Assembly: GCA_017447865.1 (NCBI GenBank)
Contig: JAFSMO010000034.1
Location: 1 to 64,000 of the forward strand
Direction of reading: 5' to 3'
DNA length: 64,000 nt
DNA from: Thermoguttaceae bacterium
GTDB taxonomy: Bacteria; Planctomycetota; Planctomycetia; Pirellulales; Thermoguttaceae
Shown here: positions 1-9,400 of the stretch, piece after piece
How positions within the stretch are numbered: the first letter of the stretch is position 1
Layout of the letters: each line of letters opens with the position of its first letter
Notes under the pieces: model-generated
Seen by the model: the letters and a program-made list of their open reading frames with translations, nothing else
What the model was told of the DNA's origin: nothing
Databases searched by the model: none
Position numbers and translations under genes: made by a program

Positions 1-1
1 A

Positions 2-37
2 GACGAAACGCTTCTGATGGAGACCGGCCTGGCGTAG
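2..37 (+). CDS. C-terminal end of a gene cut by the window edge
   Basis: Frame 2 reads DETLLMETGLA followed by a TAG stop. Only eleven residues are visible, so no function can be given. The call rests on the coding-like composition and on the stop being followed three bases later by a repeat module that also sits at the stop codon of the gene ending at 52655. The frame could also be chance. Confidence 0.35.
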   Translation, partial: DETLLMETGLA

Positions 38-40
38 AAT

Positions 41-90
41 CCAACCCAGAAGTTCACGTCCAGCCCGCTGCAAACTCCAGCGACTATAGG
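41..90 (+). repeat. Gene-end repeat module C, copy 1
   Basis: About 50 bases here recur, inverted, at 52610-52657, with a handful of substitutions and one indel (shared core AGTTCACGTCCAGCC and GCAAACTCCAGCGA). In both places the module starts at or just after a stop codon and runs straight into the GGCCCCGCGG start of repeat B. Function unknown. Confidence 0.75.
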
Positions 91-315
91 CCCCGCGGAT
101 CAGGCGGATGGGGCGGATTAAGGCGGATTATGAGGAAGCCTCCCCTGAAAGGGGAGGTGGCCCGTAGGGCCGGAGGGGTTCCGGAACTGGTGAAAATCCG
201 TCCTTTTGTCTGAACCCCCCAGCCTCGCTTCGCTCGGCAGCCCCCCTTTCAGGGGGGCCTTTTTTTAATTTAAAAATCCGCCTTAATCCGCCCCATCCGC
301 CTGATCCGCGGGGCC
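89..315. repeat. 41-bp perfect inverted repeat B, copy 1, enclosing repeat A
   Basis: Positions 89-129 and 275-315 are exact reverse complements over 41 bases (left arm begins GGCCCCGCGGATCAGGCGGA). Each arm is itself built from GGCGGAT-like units. The 145-base interior holds a complete copy of palindromic family A. A diverged version of the same arm pair lies at 52436-52611. Confidence 0.9.
136..267 (+). repeat. Multi-hairpin palindromic repeat A, copy 1
   Basis: About 130 bases beginning GCCTCCCCTGAAAGGGGAGG and ending in AGGGGGGCC and a T run. It can fold into several short hairpins (CCTCCCCT/AGGGGAGG, CTCGC/GCGAG, CCCCCCT/AGGGGGG), and its two ends can pair with each other. Copies occur at 3757-3889, 3901-4031 and 14276-14409. 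The final GC-rich stem plus T run could act as a terminator for the gene ending at 37. Confidence 0.85.
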
Positions 316-422
316 TGGTGCGGCCTTGGGCGTTTTTGGTGAGCCTGAGCGTCGCGTACGCGGGATTCCTTTCGCGAGCTGGCCGCTCCCGGAAAAACTC
401 CCAGAAAAAAAACCGGCCCCGC

Positions 423-451
423 TTGAAAACCCTCCCGAAATGTGCTATACT
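423..451 (+). promoter_or_regulatory. Promoter of the HzsA-like gene
   Basis: TTGAAA at 423-428 and TATACT at 446-451 are separated by 17 bases, close to the sigma-70 consensus, about 40 bases before the gene start. Confidence 0.7.
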
Positions 452-471
452 ATGGTTAATCGCTTAACCAT
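452..471. promoter_or_regulatory. Perfect dyad at the transcription start (possible operator)
   Basis: ATGGTTAA (452-459) and TTAACCAT (464-471) are perfect inverted 8-mers around TCGC, directly after the -10 box. The position over the likely +1 site is typical of a repressor operator, but no regulator can be named. Confidence 0.5.
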
Positions 472-492
472 TAAAATCAAAGGAGTTTTTTT

Positions 493-3400
493 ATGCTTCA
501 CCCCACCCCGTTTTCGATGCTTCTGAGGACTGGATTTTTTCTTGCGCTGGCCGTTTTCATGACGGTTTTGCACCCCCAGCCGGTTTTCTCCGACGACGCT
601 GCCGCGGCCCTTCCGCCGGACGTTCTGTTTGCCATCGGCGAGAAGGATTTCTCCCCGGCTGAGTTCAAGTTTCTGCCGGAGTGGGCGGATTTTGCCGCCA
701 AAGTCCCGGACAAATCGCAGCCGGTCCCGTTTTTGAAGTACGTGGTCGGGAAAAACACCGCGGCGGACTGGTCCCCGTGGCACTGGGGCACGGCTGAGGC
801 GAAAGCGGGTTTCCGCCGTTTCACCTCCGAGATCGAGTTTGACTCCCCGGCCGACCAGGGGAAAATGTTCCTCGTCATCGGCGTCTGCCACGGGATCTCC
901 GGTCTCGGCTCCGAAATGCACGTCGAAACGAACGGGGTGGAATCGCCCGTCAAAAAGGTCCCGAATCCCGGAATGGTCCAGGGCCCGTGGCAGTCGTTCA
1001 CCGCCTCCGGGTCGAGCGTTCCGTTCGTGGTCGAAATTCCCGCCGGCGCGATCCGCAAGGGCACGAACACGCTGAAAATCACGCTCGACAAAGGCTCCTT
1101 CTTCTTCTACGACTACCTCTGCGTGCGCGAAAAGGCCGAGGAACTCCCCGCGCCGCCGCAGCCCTCCATGCTCGACTCGTTCCTCGAGGCGGGAATGCCG
1201 GAGGAAATTCTTTTCTGCACGCGTAAACCCGCGATGGAGCACTGGTACGCCTCGTTCGGGTACTACGGCGATAACGTGTGCCGCCTCCCCTTCCCGATGA
1301 ACTCCGGCGGGGCGATCTACATTTACAACGTGAAGACGAAAGAATGCCGCAAGATCTTCGAGGACAAAGGCGGGAACATCCGCGACATGCAGATCCATTA
1401 CGACTGCAAAAAGTTCATTTTCGCGTACCTGCCGAGCGGGAAAAAGCACTACAGTCTTTACGAAATGAACCTCGACGGGACGGGCCTGAAGCAGATTACC
1501 GGCGTGGGTGAGGACGCGCCGCTGAAACTCCCCGAAGGGGTCACGCCGCTGGAAACCGACGAGCACCGCACCAGCGCCGCGCCGCTGAACGAGCACCGCG
1601 ACTTCGCTCCCCCGGGCTGGGACGACTACGAGCCGACGTACTGCCCCGACGGAAGCATCATCTTCTGCTCGACCCGCGCCCAGCGCTGGGTAAACTGCTG
1701 GCTGACCCAGGTCGGCACGATCTACAAATGCGACGGGGACGGGACGAACATCCGCCAGCTCTCGTGCAACGTCGAGCAGGATAATACGCCGTGGACGCTC
1801 CCGAATGGCCAGGTCATTTACATGCGCTGGGAGTACGTGGACCGCGAGCAGGTCACGTACCACCACCTCTGGACGATGAACCCGGACGGCACGCGCCAGA
1901 TGGTCTTTTACGGGAACCAGAAGCCGTACATTTGCATGCTGGCGCCGAAACCGATCCCGAACTCGAGCAAGATCGTATGCGTCTTCTCGCCGGGGCACGG
2001 CCGGGCGGAGCATTACGGCCCGGTCACGATCGTGGACCCGCGCAAAGGGCCCGACGCGGACGAAAGCGCCGTCCGGATCTCGAAACACGTGAACCACTGC
2101 GACCCGTGGGCGTTCAGCGAGGATAAATTCCTCACCGCCTCGGAAAATAAGCTGATCCTCCTGAACGGTAAGGGCCAGGAAGAGGTCATTTACGAGCTTC
2201 CCAAGGAACTGGCGGAAGCGAACTACTGGATCTCCGAGCCGCGGCCGATCATGAAACGTCAGCGGGAGGAACTGATCGCCGACCAGACGAACCCGTCGCT
2301 GGACTACGGCACGCTGGCGCTCGTCAACCTCTACAAAGGCCGCAAAATGAAGGACCTGAAGCCCGGAACGGTCAAGGAACTTTTGATTTACGAGACCCTT
2401 CCGAAGCCGATCCACTACTCGGGCGGGATGGAGCAGATCTCCACGTTCGGGACCTTCACGATCGAGCGTCTGTACGGGCGCGTCCCCGTGACGGAAGACG
2501 GCCGGGCGTACTTCAACCTCCCCGCGTGCCGCCCGTTCCTGTTCGTCGCGCTGGACGAAAAGGGCCACTGCGTGAAGCGCATGCACTCGTTCACCTCGGT
2601 GATGCCAGGCGAGAACACGGTCTGCATCGGCTGCCACGAGGAACGGACCGAAACCCCCGGCGCGGACGAGCGTGAACGCATTTCGCAGATCCTGCGCAAC
2701 CCGCCGGTGAATCCCGAAAAAGTGACGGGCGTGCCGGACATTTTCAGCTTCCCGCGGGACATTCAGCCGATCCTTGACAAACACTGCGTCGAGTGCCACA
2801 ATCCCGACCGCGAGGAGGGCGGTTTCAACTGCTCCGGGCACTGGAACCCGCTGTACACGTTCAGCTACATGCAAATGTCGTGGCGCAAAATTTTCGGCGA
2901 TAATCGAAACCGGCCGATGAGCAATTTCGACCCGTACGAGATCGGAACGGGAAACAGCGAATTGCTCCGCCTCATCGAAAACCACCACGAGGGCGTTAAC
3001 ATGCCGGAGGACGAGCAGAAAATCATCCGGTGCTGGCTCGACGCGGGCGCGAACTACGCCGGGACGTACGCCGCCAACGCCTCGGGCGGTCTGGGCTACT
3101 ACATGCAGAACCACAACGTCCGGAACGATAAAGACTGGCCGGAAACCGCCGCGATGGAAGAAGCGATCACGCGCCGCTGCGACCCGTGCCACTGCCCGAC
3201 CGAGAAGGACCGCGAGATTGGCCGGTACAATTTGTACACGGACTACAAAGTGGACCATTTCCCTCCGCACCAGCAGAACCTTTTCGTCGCGCATACGCTC
3301 ACGGAGGACAATGGGAAGTTCAACCGCCACGTGATTTTTGACCTTTCGTACCCGGAACAGTCCAAAGCCGTGCGCGGCCCGCTTTCCAAGGCGGCGGGAG

Positions 3401-3717
3401 GTTTGGGAACGTGCGAGGCCAAGTCGGGAAAAGTCGTTTTCGCCGACACGAACGACCCGGACTACAAAACGATCCTGGCCTGCATCGAGCGCGGCCGTCG
3501 CTACATCCTCGAGGAGGACAATCGGTTCAGCATGATCACCCCCAGCCCGAACAATGGGCGCGACTGCCCGCAGAGATTCGTTCCGCGCTGGGCCTACTTG
3601 CGCGAAATGATCCGTTACGGCCTGCTCCCGATCGACGCCGACCCGAACGCGTCGTACGACCCGTACGAACTGGACCGGAAGTACTTCGAGTCGCAGTGGT
3701 ACAAGCCGGTAAAATGA
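493..3717 (+). CDS. Secreted three-haem c-type protein related to the hydrazine synthase alpha subunit (HzsA-like)
   Basis: A 1074-residue exported protein with an N-terminal signal peptide (about residues 1-33), preceded by AAAGGAG. Residues about 190-640 carry repeated WD40/PD40-like propeller motifs (for example YCPDGSIIFCSTR and MNPDGTRQMVF). Three c-type haem motifs follow: CIGCH at 711-715, CVECH at 765-769 and CDPCH at 896-900. This order, propeller then haem domains, is that of HzsA-related proteins, which are widespread in planctomycetes that do not carry out anammox. Expected location is the periplasm, with a redox or electron-transfer role; the substrate is unknown. No hydrazine synthase beta or gamma subunit is nearby, so an anammox role should not be inferred. 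It appears monocistronic, with its own promoter and a repeat A pair downstream. Confidence 0.75.
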   Translation: MLHPTPFSMLLRTGFFLALAVFMTVLHPQPVFSDDAAAALPPDVLFAIGEKDFSPAEFKFLPEWADFAAKVPDKSQPVPFLKYVVGKNTAADWSPWHWGTAEAKAGFRRFTSEIEFDSPADQGKMFLVIGVCHGISGLGSEMHVETNGVESPVKKVPNPGMVQGPWQSFTASGSSVPFVVEIPAGAIRKGTNTLKITLDKGSFFFYDYLCVREKAEELPAPPQPSMLDSFLEAGMPEEILFCTRKPAMEHWYASFGYYGDNVCRLPFPMNSGGAIYIYNVKTKECRKIFEDKGGNIRDMQIHYDCKKFIFAYLPSGKKHYSLYEMNLDGTGLKQITGVGEDAPLKLPEGVTPLETDEHRTSAAPLNEHRDFAPPGWDDYEPTYCPDGSIIFCSTRAQRWVNCWLTQVGTIYKCDGDGTNIRQLSCNVEQDNTPWTLPNGQVIYMRWEYVDREQVTYHHLWTMNPDGTRQMVFYGNQKPYICMLAPKPIPNSSKIVCVFSPGHGRAEHYGPVTIVDPRKGPDADESAVRISKHVNHCDPWAFSEDKFLTASENKLILLNGKGQEEVIYELPKELAEANYWISEPRPIMKRQREELIADQTNPSLDYGTLALVNLYKGRKMKDLKPGTVKELLIYETLPKPIHYSGGMEQISTFGTFTIERLYGRVPVTEDGRAYFNLPACRPFLFVALDEKGHCVKRMHSFTSVMPGENTVCIGCHEERTETPGADERERISQILRNPPVNPEKVTGVPDIFSFPRDIQPILDKHCVECHNPDREEGGFNCSGHWNPLYTFSYMQMSWRKIFGDNRNRPMSNFDPYEIGTGNSELLRLIENHHEGVNMPEDEQKIIRCWLDAGANYAGTYAANASGGLGYYMQNHNVRNDKDWPETAAMEEAITRRCDPCHCPTEKDREIGRYNLYTDYKVDHFPPHQQNLFVAHTLTEDNGKFNRHVIFDLSYPEQSKAVRGPLSKAAGGLGTCEAKSGKVVFADTNDPDYKTILACIERGRRYILEEDNRFSMITPSPNNGRDCPQRFVPRWAYLREMIRYGLLPIDADPNASYDPYELDRKYFESQWYKPVK

Positions 3718-3725
3718 CCTTTTTA

Positions 3726-4031
3726 AAGCCTCCCCTGAAAGGGATAAACGCGCAAGAAGCCTCCCCTGAAAGGGGAGGGGGACCGCCGCAAGGCGGTGGA
3801 GGGGTTCAGAAAGCGCGACGGATTTTCCCCGGTTTCAGAACCCCCCAGTCTCGCTGCGCGAGCCAGCCCCCCTTTCAGGGGGGCCTTTAAACACCCAAAA
3901 AAGCCTCCCCTGAAAGGGGAGGGGGACCGCCGTAGGCGGTGGAGGGGTTCAGAAAAAAGGACGGATTTTCCTCCGTTTCAGAACCCCCCAGTCTCGCTTC
4001 GCGAGCCAGCCCCCCTTTCAGGGGGGCCTTT
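3726..4031 (+). repeat. Tandem palindromic repeats A, copies 2 and 3, with a truncated copy
   Basis: A truncated start of family A (3726-3744) is followed by full copies at 3757-3889 and 3901-4031. The two full copies are nearly identical, including the ACCGCC/GGCGGT hairpin and the CTCGC/GCGAG hairpin. The block begins nine bases after the stop codon at 3717 and fills the gap to the next gene. Confidence 0.85.
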
Positions 4032-4060
4032 AAACTTGAACCTTTAACTTTCCCAGACTC

Positions 4061-4750
4061 ATGAAAAAATTCCTCGGCTGCTTCCTTTCCGTTTTGCTTT
4101 TCCTCGTCCTCCTTTTTAGCGTTCTGGGGCTCTGGTTCTGGCACGCGGCCAAGCAGGTCCCGGATTTTTACAAAGAGCTCGAAGTCTCACAAGAGTCCCG
4201 CCAGGACGCGGAAAAAGACAGTCAGGCGATGGAGCAGAAAGTCCAGCGGCTCCGGCACACGATGAAACTCGGAAGAATCTGGCTTCTGGAATTTTCGCAA
4301 GACGAACTGAATCACTGGCTCGCAATCGCGATCGGCGAGAAACGGCCAGGCATGATCCCGCACCAGCTCAAAAATCCACGCTGCGTGATCCTCTCCGACC
4401 GGATCCAGGCCGGCGTGACGGTCGATGCGCCGGAGTATAAAGGGGTCGTTTCGCTGGAGTGCGTGCCGAAGATTCCAGAGCCAAACGTCGTAGATCTGGA
4501 ACTGTTGAGCGTCTCCGCCGGTTCCCTCAAAATGCCGGGAAAACTTTTCAGAAAAATCATCAAGCGAGGCGCGGATTCCGCCTCACTCCCCGTTGAGGTT
4601 TTGGACCGGGACGGAAAAATGGTCCTCCGGATGCCGCTGCGCAAAGGGGACCTCGCGTTTGAAAAGCACATCATTCAGGTGAACACGCTCACGTTCCAGG
4701 ACGGGAAAATCATGATCACCGGGACGATCGTGGACGAAGTGAAAGACTAA
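4061..4750 (+). CDS. Membrane-anchored hypothetical protein, 229 aa
   Basis: Residues 1-28 form one hydrophobic anchor (MKKFLGCFLSVLLFLVLLF...), followed by a charged, probably helical stretch (residues 35-70) and then an extracytoplasmic beta-rich region. The segment LEFSQDELNHWLAI resembles the start of DUF2140/YpmS-type lipid-binding-like domains, but this is only a weak similarity by eye. The gene is convergent with the transglutaminase-like gene, with an 11-base gap between stops. No clear promoter is visible behind the repeat block. Function unknown. Confidence 0.7.
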   Translation: MKKFLGCFLSVLLFLVLLFSVLGLWFWHAAKQVPDFYKELEVSQESRQDAEKDSQAMEQKVQRLRHTMKLGRIWLLEFSQDELNHWLAIAIGEKRPGMIPHQLKNPRCVILSDRIQAGVTVDAPEYKGVVSLECVPKIPEPNVVDLELLSVSAGSLKMPGKLFRKIIKRGADSASLPVEVLDRDGKMVLRMPLRKGDLAFEKHIIQVNTLTFQDGKIMITGTIVDEVKD

Positions 4751-4761
4751 AACGCGCTGAA

Positions 4762-6390
4762 TCAATACTCGATCCGGATTTTTCCGATGAGCTTCGCGGC
4801 AGGCATAAGTGTCCCGGCGAGCGTCGCGGTGGAAAAGCTCCCGGCGTTGATCCTCAGATGATTCACGCCGACGAAACCTTTTCCGAGCGTCGCGTCAAAC
4901 GGGACCCAGCGGCCGTTCACGTACAGCTCGTTCCAGACGTGCCACGCCATCTTGCCGGAATCCTTTTCAAAGATCAGCCCCTGCACGATCCGAGCGGGGA
5001 TTTTCCGGTTTCGGGCCAGCGCCGCCAGGAGGACCGCGTGTTCCGTGCAGTCGCCCGACGGATTCGTCGCCACTTCGAGCGCCGTCACAAAGCCCCGCGC
5101 GTAATTTTTGTTCACGATGAACCCGAAAACGAAGCGTTCCAGCGCCGGCGCCAGTTTGGCCACGTCGGTTTCTCCCGGGAGGACCATTTGAGCCAGGGCG
5201 GCAATTTCGGGCGCGTCCGACTGGATCATCGGTCCCGCGTTGGTTTCGTCCGGCGTGGGGGGCTCCGACGCGTCCGTAAAGCGCTCGCCAGTTGAATTTC
5301 TGACCGTGATTTTGAGGTGGAAATCATCGACCGCCTCCACCTTCTGAAAGTCTGAACTCTCAAAAAGCCCGCGAATCGATTCGTTCTCCACGGCCGAAAC
5401 CGTGTACGTGCCCTCCGCGTCGTTCACGAAGTCTGCGGTTTTTCCTTCCGTCAGTTTCAGCGGAACGTTCAGGTTTTCCGCGAAATCAAACGATTTTTCC
5501 AGTTCATTCGCCGGTTTCTCCCCGGTCGGCGCAGGCGGGTACTGGCCGGTCTGCGTGAAATGCGCGAGTTCCGCCTTGGAAACGCGCCACGAGGCGAGAT
5601 TCATCAGCGGCGAAAAACGCTTCCAAATGAGGCCTTTCCCGTCACACCAGAGCGTCTCATTCTGGGTCTGCGCCGGATCCGGGCTTCCGTCGGCCTTGAG
5701 CATCTGCGAGTGGGTTTCCACCCGTAAAAGCGGAAACTCCGCGCCGTTGGGGAGTTTTACGTCTTCCGCCCCTTTCGCATGAAGATCGACCCGTTCCCAC
5801 CGCAGCATCGTGGGATTGAAACGCACGAGCCGCCGGGTTTCACCGAGTTTCAGAGGCTGGAGCATCAGCCCGGTTTCCACGCCGTAGCCGCCCGAAACCG
5901 CGTCGGGCGTCACGCCTTCCGGAAGGACCGTTTCCACGTTCTGCGTCTGGGTCAAATTCTGGCTTTGGACTTTCACCTCAAGCGTCAGTTTTCGCCCGTC
6001 GAGCACCGGCTCCGCCGCCTCGTAAACCATTGGCACGCCGCCCATTTCGATCTGCGTCCGGGACCCGAGAAACCTTCCGTTTTTCGCGAGGCGTTCAGAG
6101 TGCGTGACGCTGGCCGTCACGTTTCGCCCGTAGCGTTTGACTTCCAGCCCGGAAAAATTCTCCACCTCCAACGTTTCCCCGACGCGAAAGATCTGGCGCT
6201 TCTCCGAGCCGACGTACATCGAGTCGGCATAGCAGAGGAACGAAGCGTTTTCAAGCTCCTCTTTCGGGGTGAACTTTTCTTTCTGGGGTGGAACAGAAAC
6301 GGGGTCGGATTCCATTTTTTTCTCCTCCCGGCAACCGGTCAAAAGAAGGAAAATCGCGGTCAGAAACGCAGCGGTAAAAGGGACTTTCAT
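4762..6390 (-). CDS. Lipoprotein with a transglutaminase-like (protease-like) domain
   Basis: The start at 6390 (MKVPFTAAFLTAIF) gives a 542-residue protein with a lipoprotein signal peptide ending LLLTGC; the longer possible start at 6462 would bury this signal and overlap the upstream gene. The C-terminal third is a transglutaminase-core domain with Cys448 in GDCTEHA, His484 in AWHVWNE and Asp499 in PFDAT, the expected catalytic triad in the expected order. Residues about 60-280 are a beta-rich region of unknown fold. Bacterial members of this superfamily usually act as peptidases or amidases on the cell surface rather than as crosslinkers. It lies 66 bases downstream of the 1420-residue protein on the same strand and is probably cotranscribed with it. 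Confidence 0.75.
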   Translation of the reverse strand: MKVPFTAAFLTAIFLLLTGCREEKKMESDPVSVPPQKEKFTPKEELENASFLCYADSMYVGSEKRQIFRVGETLEVENFSGLEVKRYGRNVTASVTHSERLAKNGRFLGSRTQIEMGGVPMVYEAAEPVLDGRKLTLEVKVQSQNLTQTQNVETVLPEGVTPDAVSGGYGVETGLMLQPLKLGETRRLVRFNPTMLRWERVDLHAKGAEDVKLPNGAEFPLLRVETHSQMLKADGSPDPAQTQNETLWCDGKGLIWKRFSPLMNLASWRVSKAELAHFTQTGQYPPAPTGEKPANELEKSFDFAENLNVPLKLTEGKTADFVNDAEGTYTVSAVENESIRGLFESSDFQKVEAVDDFHLKITVRNSTGERFTDASEPPTPDETNAGPMIQSDAPEIAALAQMVLPGETDVAKLAPALERFVFGFIVNKNYARGFVTALEVATNPSGDCTEHAVLLAALARNRKIPARIVQGLIFEKDSGKMAWHVWNELYVNGRWVPFDATLGKGFVGVNHLRINAGSFSTATLAGTLMPAAKLIGKIRIEY

Positions 6391-6455
6391 CGGTGGATCT
6401 TTTGGTGGAAATTTGAATTCAGGAAATACGGCTCGAAAAACCCTCCATCGGGACG

Positions 6456-9400
6456 CTACCACGGAAGCAGGTTTTTCATCTTTTTCAGGTACGAGTCCTT
6501 TTTCTCCTTTTCATCGTCATCGTCGTCTTCATCTTCGGACGGCGTATTCTTTTGGAAACTCGGAAGTTTCGGCGGGGCGGGAAGTTTCGGAAGCGGCGGC
6601 AGATTGGGACGCGAGCCAAAATGAGGACGCTGAGCGCCCGTTTTTTCCGTTTCGTTTTCCAGCTCGGGGGAATTTTGGGGCGAATTTTTCACCGCGAGCG
6701 GATTCGTATCCGGCGGAGTATTTGCACTCGCGTTTTCCTTCAGGAAGCGCATCCAGTAACACTCCAGAGTACTGACGCACGGTGCGATCTCGTTCTTCGC
6801 GATACGTTCCCCGAAGCGCGAGAAAATACCCTGAAGCTGACTGATTTCCGTCTCCGAAAAATGCACGGTCGTAAGCTGAATATTATCGATCCAAACATTT
6901 CCGGGGCCGTAAAGCTCGAACCCAAGGCTCAATTGCGCGTCCTTTTCAAGCGGCAAATCGTTCATCTGGATGGTGACCTGCTCCCACCCGCGGCCGGGAA
7001 GCGCCTCTCTTCCCGTGAAATTGGCCGACCGGTAAAAATTCCCGTTCTTCGTTTTTCCCTCAAGAATCAGACGCAAAGGAAGGGCCGATCCATTTTCCTG
7101 CGTCTTCAACCACAGAAGCACCGTCAGGCGGCCGGTGGGATTCACCGTAAACGGCTGGCTCATGATTCGAACCGGTTTCCCGGAACTGAACAAACGCAAG
7201 GAGTTTTCCCCAAACTGTGGCCCGTCTGCGGCGTCCAGCTTCGCGCCGGCCTCCTGAGTTCCAGCTTCCCCCTCCGAAAAACGGGTAAACTGCCCCGTGG
7301 AGGTTCCGCCGGTGGACGAAACCGGAATGATCTGCGTTTGGGGAGCCGGAAAAGTCACGGACCAGTACGGGACCGGCTCGCCGTTCATCGCCTGCGATTC
7401 AAATCCCGGATTCCTCATTCCGAGGTAAAAAGTCGGTTTTTTCAGGCTTTCAATGAAGGACTGAAGGCGCAAAAATTCGCTCTGAAAAACGACCTGGGCA
7501 TCCGGTGGGACCTCCGTCTCCGGATCGAGCATCATGAAGGGCGAGCCGGCAAACCGCACCGCCTCGATCTGGTACGGAGCGAGCTGAACCCTCCAGAAAA
7601 TGCCTCGTTCATCTCTCCCGAGCGGCGTGTAAGTGCCGTTTTCCAAACGTTCAACCTGGCCAGGGAGCGAATTGGCGAGCTGATTTCCCGCGCCCGCCTG
7701 CTGGTTCAGGGAGGGCTGGAGGTAAACGCGCGCATTCACCGGGAACGGCGTCACATTGACCGCGTAAGCGTAATTCATCCCCTGGAGCGAGCAGAACCGG
7801 AAAATGACCGGCTGCGATTTCAAAACCGTCATTCCGCTGGTCATCGCCGAGTTGAAATGAACGGCCGGGAGCTGACTCAGCATCCGAAGCGTTCCGCGAA
7901 GCGCCTCTTCTTTTCCGAAAGCGGGATTCCAGCCCCCCTCAATGATCATGAACGCGTCGAGCATCGCAAGGGTTTCGGCGTACGGACGGCGGGCCTCCGT
8001 GGTCGTTTGGGCGTAAGTGCTCGCCATCCAGGTAAAAGTCGGCGTGAACGGGCTCGCTTTGTCGAACGATTCCAGACGCAGGACTTCCGGAGCGTGATAA
8101 AAAACCGCGGAAGTAATATTCTGATCCTGGAACAGTCGGAACGTTCCGGGCGTCTGCGCCCACTGCAAATCCCCCGCCTGTTCCGCGAGCGACCGGTTCG
8201 TCACGATTTTTTGAGGCCGGGAAAGGACCAGATTCGGAATCGTTTTAAGCCGCGGCACGTCCAGACCAAAAAAGAGCAGCGCGTCCTGAGCCGGGCAAAT
8301 GCCGTCCAGGCGCGGAAGAAGCTCCGGATGCGCGTCCAGTGAAAAAAGGTCCGTTCCGTTGAGGTAAAGCTTCGCGTCCTGAATACTGCTTAAAAGCGAC
8401 GCGGCCCGGCGGTAAAAATGAGTCATTCGGCCTGCGCGCCACGCAAGCCACTCACGGGCACCGGATTCGGAGCTTAAAAATTGGACCTGCTCCGCGAAAT
8501 TCTGCGGAAGTACCCGACCGGTTTCCTGCGCAAAAAGGGCGATGCTCTGCGGGTCCATGCCCCATTGCGAATTTGGAAGGACCAAAACGCTGTTCGCGTG
8601 CAGCTGAAGCGAGATCCCCCCAAAAGACGGGTGATGGCCGTAACGGTGCACGACCTCCGCGATGCTCTTCAGAATCGTTTCCTGCACCACGGGGTTCAAA
8701 ATATTGTAGTACTGGGCCCCGTTTTTCAGGGAGGCTTTTTCCTCGCAGAGCTCTTTCCCCGCAGAGTTCAGCCATCGCTTCGGGATCGAGTCGGCCGTCG
8801 TTCCGCCGGTTCCAGCCCCCGAAAACCGCGCCAAAACTTCCAGGCTGGGAATCGGCGACGAAAAATCCAGCGCAGGGATCAACGTCAGGTTCTTCCGGTC
8901 GAACTGCCGCAGAAGCATCTCCACGATGTCCTTCCGCACCGGGTCCTGCCCCGTCAGGAAGTACATCCCATTATCGAACCTGGGCGTCGGGTCCAAAATC
9001 CGGCTTGGGTAAATCGTACTTCCGTCCGTGTAGATCGAAAGGACGAGCGTATTGAAGCCCACGTGCTCCATGTACTCGATCATTCGCCTTCCGCCTTCGT
9101 AAAACGTCAGCCAGTCTGAAATACAGAGCCCCGTCTGCGCATTATTCATTTCGGAGGACGAAAAAGCGTGCGAAAACATCGGTTTGTCGAGCAGAAGCGC
9201 GGTCTGTCGGCGTTTTATTTTCCCGGCGGCATTCCCGGTCTGATCCCCTGCAAGAGCGGAATTCCCGGCCTTCACCGGCGCCAAATGCGCCCCGGCGTCG
9301 TAGAGGCGCATTTTCCCGATGCAAACCGGTTTTTTCTCATGGCGGTTCACAAGCAAAACGATCGGCGTTTTACTCTTCGGCCAAAACAGAATATGATGCC

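Noticed and set aside
445..3330. A 961-codon open frame on the minus strand opposite the HzsA-like gene
   Set aside because: Its product is an Arg/Val/Phe-rich mirror sequence without domains; it is a by-product of the codon bias of the plus-strand gene. The same holds for other long antisense frames at 11762-14335, 31455-34112 and 43492-46011.
493..3717. An anammox hydrazine-synthase locus
   Set aside because: Only one HzsA-like protein is present. No beta or gamma subunits, hydrazine dehydrogenase or ladderane genes are in the window.
3726..4031. CRISPR array
   Set aside because: The repeats are long palindromes in tandem without uniform unique spacers, and no cas genes are nearby.
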